Positions 55,901-64,000 of a DNA stretch of 64,000 bases are shown piece after piece. The translations under genes were made by a program, and so were the position numbers. A model generated the notes under the pieces. It made no database searches. It was not told the origin of the DNA and worked only from the letters and a program-made list of their open reading frames with translations. Position 1 is the first letter of the stretch, and each line of letters starts with the position of its first letter. Origin of the DNA: Phascolomyces articulosus (Eukaryota > Mucoromycota > Mucoromycetes > Mucorales > Lichtheimiaceae); the NCBI GenBank assembly GCA_025677815.1, contig JAIXMP010000006.1, positions 1,612,001-1,676,000 on the forward strand, written 5' to 3'.

Positions 55901-56388
55901 CATTCATGGATATTTCGGAATCCACTCAAGAAGATTCACTTGCTGTCTCTAGTCGTGCTCAAGAAGTTCATCGTTTGCGTGAGACGCGAGCGCGGGCTGA
56001 ACAACGGTTAAAACAAAACGCTCTCAAGGATAAAGCACTCTGGGATGCAGCTTTAAAGCCTCAAAAATTTCTTGTGAACGACCATGTTTTGATGCGACAT
56101 GAAAACAAATTCAGCCTCGAATTTAACTGGAAAGGCCCCTTCAAAATCATTGCCTCAAGACCAAATCGCGACATCTACCAACTAGAAGACTTACATGGAA
56201 AAATATATGATTCTTGGGTTCATACCGATCGTCTCCGTCCTATTAATAATGATTCCGAAATTACTTCTGATCCTTGGTTTGACCCCACCGCCGCTCGCGC
56301 TGCTGAACGCCGTTATATGCATGCTTCCAATCGAATTGCTTTGTTGTCCGAGGACGTACAACATTCTGGGGAGAGGATATTGTCGTAA
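52798..56388 (+). CDS. pol: Gypsy Pol polyprotein: protease, reverse transcriptase, RNase H, integrase
   Basis: The open frame begins at 52798 within gag; the likely translated part starts after the slip at 52885 (about 1,167 codons). In order: aspartic protease (VLIDSGASGSYVS); reverse transcriptase with FSSIDLRSGYHQ, VLPFGLTNAP and YLDD in CYLDDILIFSK; RNase H with TIETDASDFGAGGVLLQQ, QERELLAIL and LSDHHPLKYF. The integrase has an HHCC zinc site (GHAGRTTIHH ... CPQCQ), Asp in WHLDFIGELP, Asp in ILTDRGANF and Glu in NSKVERTNG. A WVHTDRLRP block follows. No chromodomain is evident at the C-terminus. The stop codon lies inside the 3' LTR. No frameshift or stop. Confidence 0.92.
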   Translation: MRWFRSHRTFLSVTTTSRSSRSNPIQPGKRSNASGLKGVPSRSYPSLNAIQEGERVEPEGELIDLSEGQDAGSSLLAQTLEADSSYFDSLLSIKETDLPLYLMSCNGRDVKVLIDSGASGSYVSTKVAMGLPTIFVQGRDVETAGGHLLSINKQATLALEAQGYKHKASAYVLDTKFDLILGRDWLKTVQPTPDWELDTWKIHKNNQEYILRPYHKRSIPELSYLLSHRQVQRIDRKKNMGEIFLCYVKPEAVVSKELPNKEVESLVAEYKDVFQDQLPGLPPVREVEHAIETGNADPISRPPFKMSPLELDELRRQLKELLDLGLIRPSKSDWGAPVLFVRKADGSMRMCVDYRAINRLTKRQSTPLPRIDECLEKLSGARFFSSIDLRSGYHQVRITEEDIPKTAFNTRYGSFEFLVLPFGLTNAPPTFQRLMNSVLGDLLDKSAMCYLDDILIFSKTKEEHEQHVRQVLDKLCEVKLIANLKKCDLFKTELEFVGFRVSAEGILPSKAKIKAIQEWPQPTNVQEVRQFVGLASHYRRFIQGFASIAAPLTELTKGTGAKKRPIVWSDVCEKAFLEIKDRMTAAPLLLPPNPELPYTIETDASDFGAGGVLLQQGPDGMMHPLAFESKKFSVAERNFPAQERELLAILHCLRQWRCFIEGREYIVLSDHHPLKYFRSQKKPTPRLTRWIAEIELYDPNIQYKPGKENHVPDLLSRRDGPECVTHEPSLEPDYLYAVKAIQETDWPKFYAKPEQHWPPMYKDILKKHKDKFVVENNVVFRFVKTVNDGVKRAEFVLFARRADLVQDFHKSYGHAGRTTIHHLMKTRYWWPNMLSDIQDWLTTCPQCQLAANADRKVHHAPMKPLNIPSAFARWHLDFIGELPTTVNKNRWLLVAVDYATNWTICRAISDATGEAIADFIYTEIVLKFGAPAEILTDRGANFMSGVLNSYLGRIKVNHTLTSAFHPRTNSKVERTNGILKQMIRKYCNGRIHLWDQFVEPSVFACNVRKHRTTGFSPFFLVYGQEPVLPGDHLRPFMDISESTQEDSLAVSSRAQEVHRLRETRARAEQRLKQNALKDKALWDAALKPQKFLVNDHVLMRHENKFSLEFNWKGPFKIIASRPNRDIYQLEDLHGKIYDSWVHTDRLRPINNDSEITSDPWFDPTAARAAERRYMHASNRIALLSEDVQHSGERILS
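52879..52885 (+). promoter_or_regulatory. Candidate -1 ribosomal frameshift site GGGAAAA between gag and pol
   Basis: In the gag frame the bases split as G GGA AAA, the X XXY YYZ form of a slippery heptamer, 18 bases before the gag stop codon. Slipping back one base enters the open pol frame. A downstream RNA structure was not modelled. Confidence 0.6.
56368..56378 (+). other. Polypurine tract of the gypsy element
   Basis: GGGGAGAGGAT, two bases before the 3' LTR, the expected place for the plus-strand primer. Confidence 0.65.
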
Positions 56389-56754
56389 CTAAAAATAAGG
56401 GTTACTACCATTTCCTTTTTTAATTTATTTTTGTAACACCTTATCGCTGCTATCGTATTTGCATTTTATTATGCCACGTATTTATCATCCATCATCTTAT
56501 TAATTATTCGAACACGTATTCAATTGACAGTCATGAACACGTATCGCATCCTCCATTATTCCACGTATACATATTATTATCATTAGTTTTATTATATAAT
56601 TTATTATTATCACAAGTAGTTAGAAAACATATAAATACCCCTGACCATTAAAACAATAAACGACATCTTTCACGTTACTCTTTATTTTATCACTACTCTT
56701 CTGTTATCTCCATTTCTATTGGCTTGGTATTGATCCGCCATAATTATCACGACA
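56381..56754 (+). repeat. 3' LTR of the gypsy element
   Basis: Same length as the 5' LTR with one difference noted. Its first bases include the pol stop codon (TAA 56386-56388). Confidence 0.92.
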
Positions 56755-57032
56755 CTGCCTTAAGGCAAAATGCAACTTCATCGACATCAACATCACCAGT
56801 CTCAATCAATTCTGTTGCAGATGAGCACCATGGCGAATCAATCAATAACAATTCTCTCCCTCTCAACAATCGCCACTCTTTCCCCTCATGCCAGCAATAC
56901 TCTGCCCCTTGTCTAAAAAATAGTACCTATGATGATTGGGAGAAACTTTTCCCTGATCTTTAGAAAGCTTATCTTTGTGGTCTTGGCCTTTATGCAGTTG
57001 ATACAGCTAAATTAGACCTTATAGGAACACAA

Positions 57033-57285
57033 TGATGCAATTGTGACATTATAGATACTAGCAAAGTTATCTGTATATTCAAATATGGTTAGTGAAGATG
57101 AAAGTATTGTTGTATCAGAGAATATCAATAAATAAAAGAAATAAGCAGGAGATGATATAATTCAATGAGACCCAAAATAATTCAGTGAAGTTTTATTGCG
57201 ATTCAAAAATAATCTCTATTTATACTAAATTGCTTATTATGGATGGACTGCCACTATATGTGTATTATAGTATCATTGAGATATT
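57033..57285. other. Short non-coding stretch
   Basis: AT-rich, no supported feature. Confidence 0.4.
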
Positions 57286-57721
57286 TTGACATATCTACAC
57301 TTCTTCTCATATAATAATACTAAAATCACTAATGATTGGCTGCTCCCTATTTTATATTCCAAAGTCATTACATTCTTTATCTTACAAAGAATAATATAAT
57401 ATGACACCATATTCTTATTTTACATGATACTCATCATCATACCTAATATCCTTACCAATGTATCTTTATAATGAATATACCTTAACATTCTCTCTATGAA
57501 TACTTGTATCATATCGACATTCTAAACAAACTCTAATAATAACAAACTACTATGATCAACTATTAAGTGGCATAGATAAGAAAACATATAAACACTGTAC
57601 TTGTAAAACTAGAAATAATTATCACCTTTATTATTATAATAAATCTACATTGATTCTCATAAGACTTCTTTTGTCTCTTTTTACTGGTCATTACTCTACT
57701 CATTTCTTATCCATACCATAA
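57286..57721 (+). mobile_element. Diverged non-autonomous relative of the AT-rich DDE transposon
   Basis: The left tip TTGACATATCTACACTTCTTC and the right 180 bases (from AACAAACTACTATGATCAAC to TTATCCATACCATAA) match the arms of 48690-50785. The middle is different and non-coding. So it is a second, older deletion-type derivative, same orientation as the 48.7-kb copy. Confidence 0.65.
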
Positions 57722-57959
57722 TCATATTTCTTATGGACCACATCATTTAAATTATATATGCTATAAGACTGTTTGAATAATGGAAGTTATAGAACGTGTG
57801 AACGATGAGGGTGGGAATCAACAAGTGAATTACACATTTGCATAATGAATGATATGCCTAGGAGAAAAGCATAACCTATGTCACAATAGCTGTGCTTCAA
57901 ATATAAATTACCACACAAGTGAGGCAAAGGGTGAATAGCATTTTCTATTATGAATAATA

Positions 57960-59290
57960 ATAATGATTAAGAAGTTATTGTATATTAGATACAACATTAC
58001 CCCCCACCAGATTGGAACAACTGTCATAATGAGTTTTGCATTACACTGGCTTTATAAGAGAAGAAACATGATCAATAAAACTCTAGTTAAAAAATCCCAG
58101 GGTTATAGGTAAAAAATGGTTTTAGTAAAAGATATGTTTAAGTACATCTGTATTTAGTAAAATGAGGTAAATGACATGGCTTATTTAATGCATGTTCGCT
58201 CAATTTACTTTTCTTTGGTGTTGGTAGTACATATCTAGCCTTACTGTCTGTATTTTTATTTTTATTAAGATGTAGAGGTGGTGTATATTTGCCAGTTATA
58301 TTATTGTTGTTATTTCAATGTTACTAATATTTTTCAATTAGCATCAAATCATTGAAGTGCTTAATTCTTGATTGGTTCCTAGGTATAATCTTTAGGACCA
58401 TAACCTTTCCATCAGACAAGGTATTTATAATTACCTAGTATACCCTAATGATCTATAATTGATTACATTTCATAGAAGTCATTACTAGAGGCAATAGTAT
58501 CTTGCAAAATTAATTTAGTGTGATGTAGAGGAATATCACAAGAAGAGCACCCATTAGATCAGTTAAAACATGTTGACCATTGCCCTTGTTCTTTCTATGC
58601 ACTATAAAAGGACCCTCATAATAAGCATCTGTTTTAGATTTACAATTCATCTTTTTATCCATAACTTTACTACCAGTAGGGATTTCTTTAATAATTCAGA
58701 ATTTCTTAGAGAATTTACCTTGTTAAGCAGTTTGTAGTGCGTTCATGTGATCACAAATTATAGGAATAACTATTTTAATTAATTTTTCTTTATATTTAAT
58801 ATTAAATCATAATTCATCATCCACTTCATTAATATCCAAATGACTATAATCCTACCATAAATTAAGTTGATGTGCAAACATCAATGAGAAGGGACAGGAG
58901 TTGTGCAATTTTATAATTTTGTTGTTAATACTCAGTTGTGCAGTAGGAAGGAATAGATCCTAGTTATCTTTTTTACTATAAAGGCATTGAATAATAACAT
59001 TTTTCATTACTTTAACTTTTGTCTCTATACTACCGTTTACTCTAGGGTTATATAGAGTAAGAAGATGACTATCTACACTATAGTATTCAAGATGTTGGAC
59101 AACTTCATTTGCAAACTCTATACCTCTGTCACTCTATAATACTTTCACAAAACTAAAATCAGCAAAGACTAATATAAGTGTTTTTGAAACAGTAAGAGCT
59201 GTCTTATTAGGAAGAGCTTATAATAAGGTGATCTATGAAAATATGTCTACTATTATAAGAATGTAATTATTACCTATTTTATCTAGCATA
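57960..59290 (-). pseudogene. Degenerate Ty3/gypsy pol, integrase part
   Basis: On the minus strand, across stops and frame changes, the order of an integrase is readable. GNNYILIIVDIFS is followed by SDRGIEFANEVVQHLEYYSV (Asp), NPRVNGSIETKVKVMKN (Glu) and NSCPFSLMFAHQLN. A YEGPFIVHRKNKGNGQHVL beta-rich C-terminal block and a terminal GGNVVS come last. This is typical of Ty3/gypsy elements of this fungal group and unlike the intact copy nearby. No LTRs were recognised. Confidence 0.65.
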
Positions 59291-61300
59291 CAATAGCTTC
59301 ATAATAAATAATAATTCTTTATTATTATTATTATTATTACTGTCATTCACCCTATATCTCACTTGTGCAGTGATTCTATTTGAATGATTACCTATGTTAT
59401 ATGTAGTATTGCACCATCCTCTCTCACATATTGTTAATTATGCTAGATCATGCAATCCTTCTAATGATATCACTCATGGTCTACTTTAAATATACTGTCC
59501 TCATAACATACAATCCAAATAATGCAATCCATATTCTAATATTACACCCTAATGCACAAGTTGTGATAGTCCATCCATAATGAGCACTTTCTTATAAATA
59601 GTGTAACCTTTAGGTCTGTACTTATTAAAAGTATGTATAGAGATAGGTTATGATAGGTTTCAGTTATGATTTAGTGAGCACCGACAATAATATTGTTTAT
59701 TGTGAATGGTAGTTTGAGATGATTATTTATAAGGAGAAAGGTTTTAGATAATATTTGATGTTATAATGCTTTTATATATAAGCAGATCAGGCTCAGGGAT
59801 ATTATGAAAACGTTATGTCTTAATATAATCAAGAATATAAAGTAGAATCGATGTCTTGAATTAATTCAATAGAATAATAATAACAATTTTGTTATATATG
59901 TTATGATAAGACTCTTAGTTTATAAGTCTGAAATGAATAATATGAAATTAAAACAAGCCAATTATGTGGGCGTTGAGTGACCAAAATATAATTCACTTTA
60001 AAGATAATTGTAAGGTAAATATAAGGTAAAGATTTATTAAATCAAAAGTTAAAGGGTATTTATATATTTTTGAAATAGTTGCGCAGTAACTGTTATTGAT
60101 TTGACAGATCAATTGATCTTGTAACCACAGTTACTAAAAGATGTTGTGCAGTATAAGATAATAAGAATATGTATAATAATAAGAAGGTGTGAGAATACTA
60201 AATAGGGGAATAACAAATAATTAGATGATCTACATGATATAGATCTACAAAATGGTAATATGAGGGATAAGAGAGAATGGTGAATATATGGGGAAATAAT
60301 AATAGAGAGAATAATAAGATATTTGGTGAAGTGGAATTTTAGTTACAATAGAGATATTATTTTTTATCTTAATAAATTTTAGTTCATTATTTTTAGATCT
60401 CATTGACTTATCTTGTCTCCTGGTATTTCTTTTATTTGTGATATTCCTCTCTGATACAACATTACCCCTAGGTGTTGTGCAGTTGAAATCACTAGTATTG
60501 ATACTAATGTGTGTGGTGAACCACACTAATACATGATAGATTCACTTATTCATAAATAACTGGTTAAACATCATTCCATAATAAAACATGATATAACTAA
60601 TAACACACTATATCACTCTTGATTCGTTCCTTATTACTAATAATCTGGAATATAGAAGAAAGATGAACAATAATTACTAAACAGAATTACTAAACAGGAT
60701 AATACATCTATTGCTAGGTATATAAAGAAGTATCTAGAACCAAGTACGCATATACACTTAAATAATTAGATATCAACCATCCTTTAATCAAAGTCAGTGA
60801 AACATAGTATTAGAATGATCTAATGAACAACATCATTATATTAGATAGACAAAACATATAAATATGAGCAAATTTGAACAATAAAAAAGATTCTCAACTA
60901 TATTCTCATCCATCTCTTTATTTTTACATTCAATTTTATTACCATTTTATCTCAATGTGATCCTAAGGTTTATTAGTATAAATACTATATATTAGGTGAA
61001 ATCCATGTTTTTTAATTATAAATCTTTGACAGTCAGGACAACTAGTAATAACGTTTTGTGCATCAGCCTTAATAGAGGTCTAGTATATATGTTGCCATCC
61101 AAATTGCATACCTGTCTGACTTAAAAATTAGATGGCAAAATCCCATTCAATTTTAATAAGTCAATTTCAACTAGTCCAACATAATTAACAAAAAGTTTCT
61201 ATTGCTAGATAATATAACTCAACCAACATATCTCACTGTTAGACACTGTATAACTATTATTTCAAGAACTATATATAGTACTATATATGCAGATTGAAAG
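59291..61300. other. Highly degraded AT-rich region
   Basis: No intact gene. 59300-59640 (minus) may hold a relic of an integrase zinc-binding region. 60245-60526 (minus) is an open frame with PRGNVVSERNITNKRNTRRQ, resembling the C-terminal end of another gypsy pol copy. There is a (TTA)n run near 59318-59338. The rest gives nothing. Confidence 0.4.
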
Positions 61301-61689
61301 AATGTAAGTTTACTTTATTTTTTTAAAAAAAATAATAATAATAATCAAAGCTGTGTCAGTATTGTTATAGGTAAAACTGGAAAGGGTAGGTGGGTAGGTA
61401 CTTGATTAAAAAAAATATGGGATCTATATGAACATAAAGATATAGTAGATATAGAAAAAATAGAAAGATATGTAAGTCAGTATATAAGAAAAAAAGCTGC
61501 TATTTTGTTAGAAAGAAATTGTTGAGAATAGATACAATGTTATAGAAGTATATTGAGACTACTTTGATAAGAAATATAAAAAATATATAAAAAATAATCT
61601 GAGACTGATTCAAGATATATATGAGGATATGATGTATGTAGTAATAAAAAAAAAAGTACCTAAAAAGCACCCACAGAAATATATACATT
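61301..61689. other. AT-rich stretch with a coding-like scrap
   Basis: On the plus strand at about 61405-61525 a frame reads DLYEHKDIVDIEKIERYVSQ then stops. It has no recognised family. Confidence 0.25.
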
Positions 61690-62990
61690 TCAATCCCTAT
61701 TAGAACAACAGAGATTCTGAGTATGACATCTCAATCTATATAAGATATGTTTTTTTTTACAATGACATTGTTTTGTAGAACACTTTCCCTTGCATAGATA
61801 GAATGCCCTGAGTAGGACCCTAGCATCTTCTCTTACTTTCTTTATGGCAGACCTGATTGTAATATTATTGTATAAGGAATTATAAATGTTGATATTGACT
61901 AGTTGAGGGAAGTTCATATTTCTGAAATCCAATAACTCTACTCCAAAATACTTAGTAAAGATAATCCTGTACTTTGATTGAACTTTGTACTTTTGAGGAG
62001 TTGAACTGTTACTTTTATACACAAGGCGGATTTTATAGGGTAAGTACTAAGGTTCACTTCTGTTTCTGTCAAAGTAATTGATTAAAACACCAACTTAATT
62101 ACCAGCATTATATATGATTTCATTTCCTTGCTTTTTCAAGAGACTATTAATAAATAATGAGCAGGTAAGTTTGTCTTTTTTATTTGAAGTATTTAACTAC
62201 TAATCTTTACTTTCTACATATGTATAAAATATCATCAGACACTACTCACATTTGTTTGATTTTTTCTACAGTTGCAAGGTATTATGTTTTTACTGCTTCA
62301 CATATTGGAATATGTCTAGCTATAGAACTTATATGTAAACCAAGAGTAGTAGTATCTTTATCTATTCAGTTATGGACTACTAGGTCATTATCTATAATAT
62401 ACATTATAAACTAATAAATAGAGTGCTCATAAGAAGAAGAAGAAAAAAGGAAAATATATATAGATATATACTATAGTTTTCACTTCTATTCTGCAAATCA
62501 GTAGATTCATCACAATCAAATTAACTATGACTATCATCTACTAAAAAATTGATTATTTATAAAAACTTCTTTTTTTTTTCTTAAATTCAAAAATAAAAAT
62601 AGTAAAACAGTTCTTTTACCTAAATCACTAAGACCTGTAAGTTCTCTCACACTGACTGAGAGTTCACATTTATCGATAGTAACCTTTTCAGGGAATTATT
62701 CATTTAGATATTCATAAAATATAGGGTTCATATATAGCTTCTGTCCATAAACTGCCTCATATTGAGTGCAGTTTATGCCTTCAGCAACTGATGTGTTCAT
62801 ATAATAGACAACTATACTTAGCCCAACTGTTTAGTTTTTTATCTCATTTTCTCCTATCTAAGTCCCAAGTTTTTTTGATAGTGTGGCATTTCCTCTCTCC
62901 ATAAGGCCCTATAACTATAGATGTCATAGGTGACTATTTACATGTTTCAGGCCTAGCTATTACTTAGGCAAGTTTTTCTACATAAGATGC
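61690..62990 (-). pseudogene. Degenerate DDE integrase with a cysteine-rich C-terminal tail
   Basis: Reading from about 62990 down: GPYGERKCHTIKKTWDLDRR (catalytic Glu region), VVYYMNTSVAEGINCTQYEA then VYGQKLYMNP, FPEKVTIDKCELSVSV, VNYFDRNRSE, LPYKIRLVYKSN, and FTKYFGVELLDF. It ends with an open 110-codon part whose tail is CKGKCSTKQCHCKKKHI ... RCHTQNLC. Integrases with such a Cys-rich tail occur in Ginger-like and other cut-and-paste elements in fungi, which is the best guess. Several stops and shifts break it. Catalytic Asp residues were not located. Confidence 0.55.
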
Positions 62991-63131
62991 ATTCAGAAAA
63001 AAAGTGATTTTCAATTACATACTCTTTGTTTTAACCAAGATCTATAAAATAGCTATATAACTATGCAGACTAAATCATAATTATGAATTTCGAGATAATT
63101 TATAAATAATAATAGTATCAGTTTTATTTAT

Positions 63132-64000
63132 TTAAACATCTACACTAATAACTTTTTTGATTATTTTTTTTCTTTTACCATTTTGAATCATATATTCATC
63201 TACCATTTCTTCATCACTATCACTAATATTTTCATTATCATCTAATGTTTCATTATTTTCATTTATATCTAATTTTAAAAATTTATCATGTAAGTTTATT
63301 ATTTGATTATAATTTTCATTTACTTCTCTTTCATTTGAAAAAATTATATTTTGTTTACTATTTTTAGACGGAAACTCAAAATTATCACTATACCATAATC
63401 GATGATGTGGTTCTTCTTTTATATCATATTTTTCTACCATTAGATTTATATTCTTTAATAAACATGCTACACGAAATTGTAAATTATAATATTTTATATC
63501 TGAAAGCTGTAATGTAGAATTATTATTTGAAAATCTTTTGAATTTAGATCCAAGGACAGAAAACTGGTTTTCTATCTCTGACCTAAAACTACCAAACTTT
63601 TTATTAAAATTTTTTTCATTAATAGTTAATTTTTTATCCTTTTCCTTTCTTATCGGATATTGAAAATTATAATTATTAAAATCATATCCTTTATTTGATA
63701 CATCTTCAATAAAAGTGTTAATATATTGATCGTACCCACCATCTGTACCAATGCAATCTAAATTATTTAATTTTTTATATAGCTTCATATTTAAAAACAT
63801 TGTTCCATCATTGCCTTTTGCACATTTCTCACTTTTTGAAGTATATAATATCATTTGGTTTATATCACATATAAGTTGCGTTCTTATACCTTTTCCTTTT
63901 AGCTTATATGAATACAATTCTTTTGATTTTTCATCTGGATGATAATATTTTATTTTTGAATCATGCCCATCAATAAACAAAGTTACATTTTTAAAACCAC
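63132..64000 (-). CDS. AT-rich DDE transposase, second copy, cut by the window edge
   Basis: The frame is open from the window end to TAA at 63132, about 289 codons of the C-terminal part. It aligns along its length with the protein at 49141-50484: LFIDGHDSKI, GTDGGYDQYI and FGSFRSEIENQF hold the three presumed catalytic residues, and PHHRLWYSDNFEFP is shared. The two differ at many positions, so they are separate lineages of one family, not a recent pair. The N-terminus lies outside the window. No break is seen in the visible part. Confidence 0.75.
   Translation of the reverse strand, partial: GFKNVTLFIDGHDSKIKYYHPDEKSKELYSYKLKGKGIRTQLICDINQMILYTSKSEKCAKGNDGTMFLNMKLYKKLNNLDCIGTDGGYDQYINTFIEDVSNKGYDFNNYNFQYPIRKEKDKKLTINEKNFNKKFGSFRSEIENQFSVLGSKFKRFSNNNSTLQLSDIKYYNLQFRVACLLKNINLMVEKYDIKEEPHHRLWYSDNFEFPSKNSKQNIIFSNEREVNENYNQIINLHDKFLKLDINENNETLDDNENISDSDEEMVDEYMIQNGKRKKIIKKVISVDV

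Larger units (their letters stand above)
51418..56754 (+). mobile_element. Young, intact Ty3/gypsy LTR retrotransposon
   Basis: 5337 bp with two 374-bp LTRs (51418-51791 and 56381-56754) that differ by eye at one base (C at 51713, T at 56676). A 4-bp repeat CTGC flanks the element (51414-51417 and 56755-56758). Gag and pol are both open, with pol in the -1 frame. Structure, near-identical LTRs and open frames indicate recent insertion. Inserted into an older degenerate coding stretch. Confidence 0.93.
51160..57030 (+). pseudogene. Degenerate coding stretch split by the gypsy element, unrecognised
   Basis: With the gypsy element removed, one frame reads ATLG-stop-PLQQFHAA up to 51417 and continues at 56759 as LRQNATSSTSTSPVSINSVA. 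It runs on to YDDWEKLFPDL, meets TAG (56961-56963), and carries on as KAYLCGLGLYAVDTAKLDL to TGA near 57032. Both internal stops (TAA 51392-51394, TAG 56961-56963) fit single C-to-T changes in Gln codons. Upstream, 51290-51360 has a coding-like scrap (SIAKHVPRSSITVLTSERSC). No family is recognised; it could be an old transposon gene. Confidence 0.4.

Noticed and set aside
57987..60465. Shared GATACAACATTACCCC at two places taken at first for LTR ends with a primer site
   Set aside because: On the minus strand both code for GNVVS near a pol C-terminus, and similarity ends after about 16 bases.
62184..62414. 76-codon plus-strand frame
   Set aside because: Overlaps the integrase relic readable on the minus strand and has no motif of its own.
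1..64000. CRISPR array, prokaryotic operons or ribosome-binding sites
   Set aside because: Introns, fungal transposons and spacing show nuclear eukaryotic DNA; no regularly spaced repeats were seen.

Overview
The window looks like AT-rich nuclear DNA of an early-diverging fungus, most likely Mucoromycota (Mucorales-like). Pointers are short spliced genes with GTAAGT/GTATGT donors and TAG acceptors, a fungal UNC93-like MFS gene, HET-domain proteins, and a transposon mix typical of that phylum (KDZ, Crypton with GCR1_C, DIRS, Helitron, Tc1/mariner, MULE, Ty3). No tRNA, rRNA or CRISPR array was recognised. Species is inferred, not shown.

Layout. 520-2210 is an intact three-exon UNC93-like transporter, followed by about 3 kb without a confident gene. 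5336-7451 is an intact Tc1/mariner element (TA target, long inverted repeats, one-intron transposase). 7809-8530 is a decayed non-LTR retrotransposon ORF1. 8987-10600 and 19371-21002 are two intact, intronless HET-domain genes. Between them lies a three-level nest: a dead Tc1/mariner element (12089-18430) carries a MULE whose transposase is joined to an OTU cysteine protease (13035-17014, 9-bp target duplication) and a 565-bp deletion derivative of another transposon (17203-17767, 5-bp duplication). A 600-bp TA-flanked MITE follows. A third HET gene (22020-28002, minus) is split by a complete DIRS retrotransposon (22280-26587) and also frameshifted. 31724-38022 is a decayed Helitron, 38673-41137 a dead Crypton, and 42233-43279 an intact HAD-IIA phosphatase-like gene whose start codon almost touches a decayed KDZ transposon (43313-51159). 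That KDZ element contains an intron-rich accessory gene and is itself split by an intact, extremely AT-rich DDE transposon (48690-50785). 51418-56754 is a young Ty3/gypsy element with near-identical LTRs, inserted into an older degenerate coding stretch. 57-63 kb holds decayed integrases, another deletion derivative, and a second, window-truncated copy of the AT-rich transposase.

Only the transporter, the HAD protein and perhaps the HET genes look like host genes. The rest is nested mobile DNA of several ages: the gypsy element, the first Tc1 element and the AT-rich DDE element read as intact, while the others carry frameshifts (mostly at homopolymers) or nonsense codons, several of which fit a single C-to-T change in a glutamine codon.
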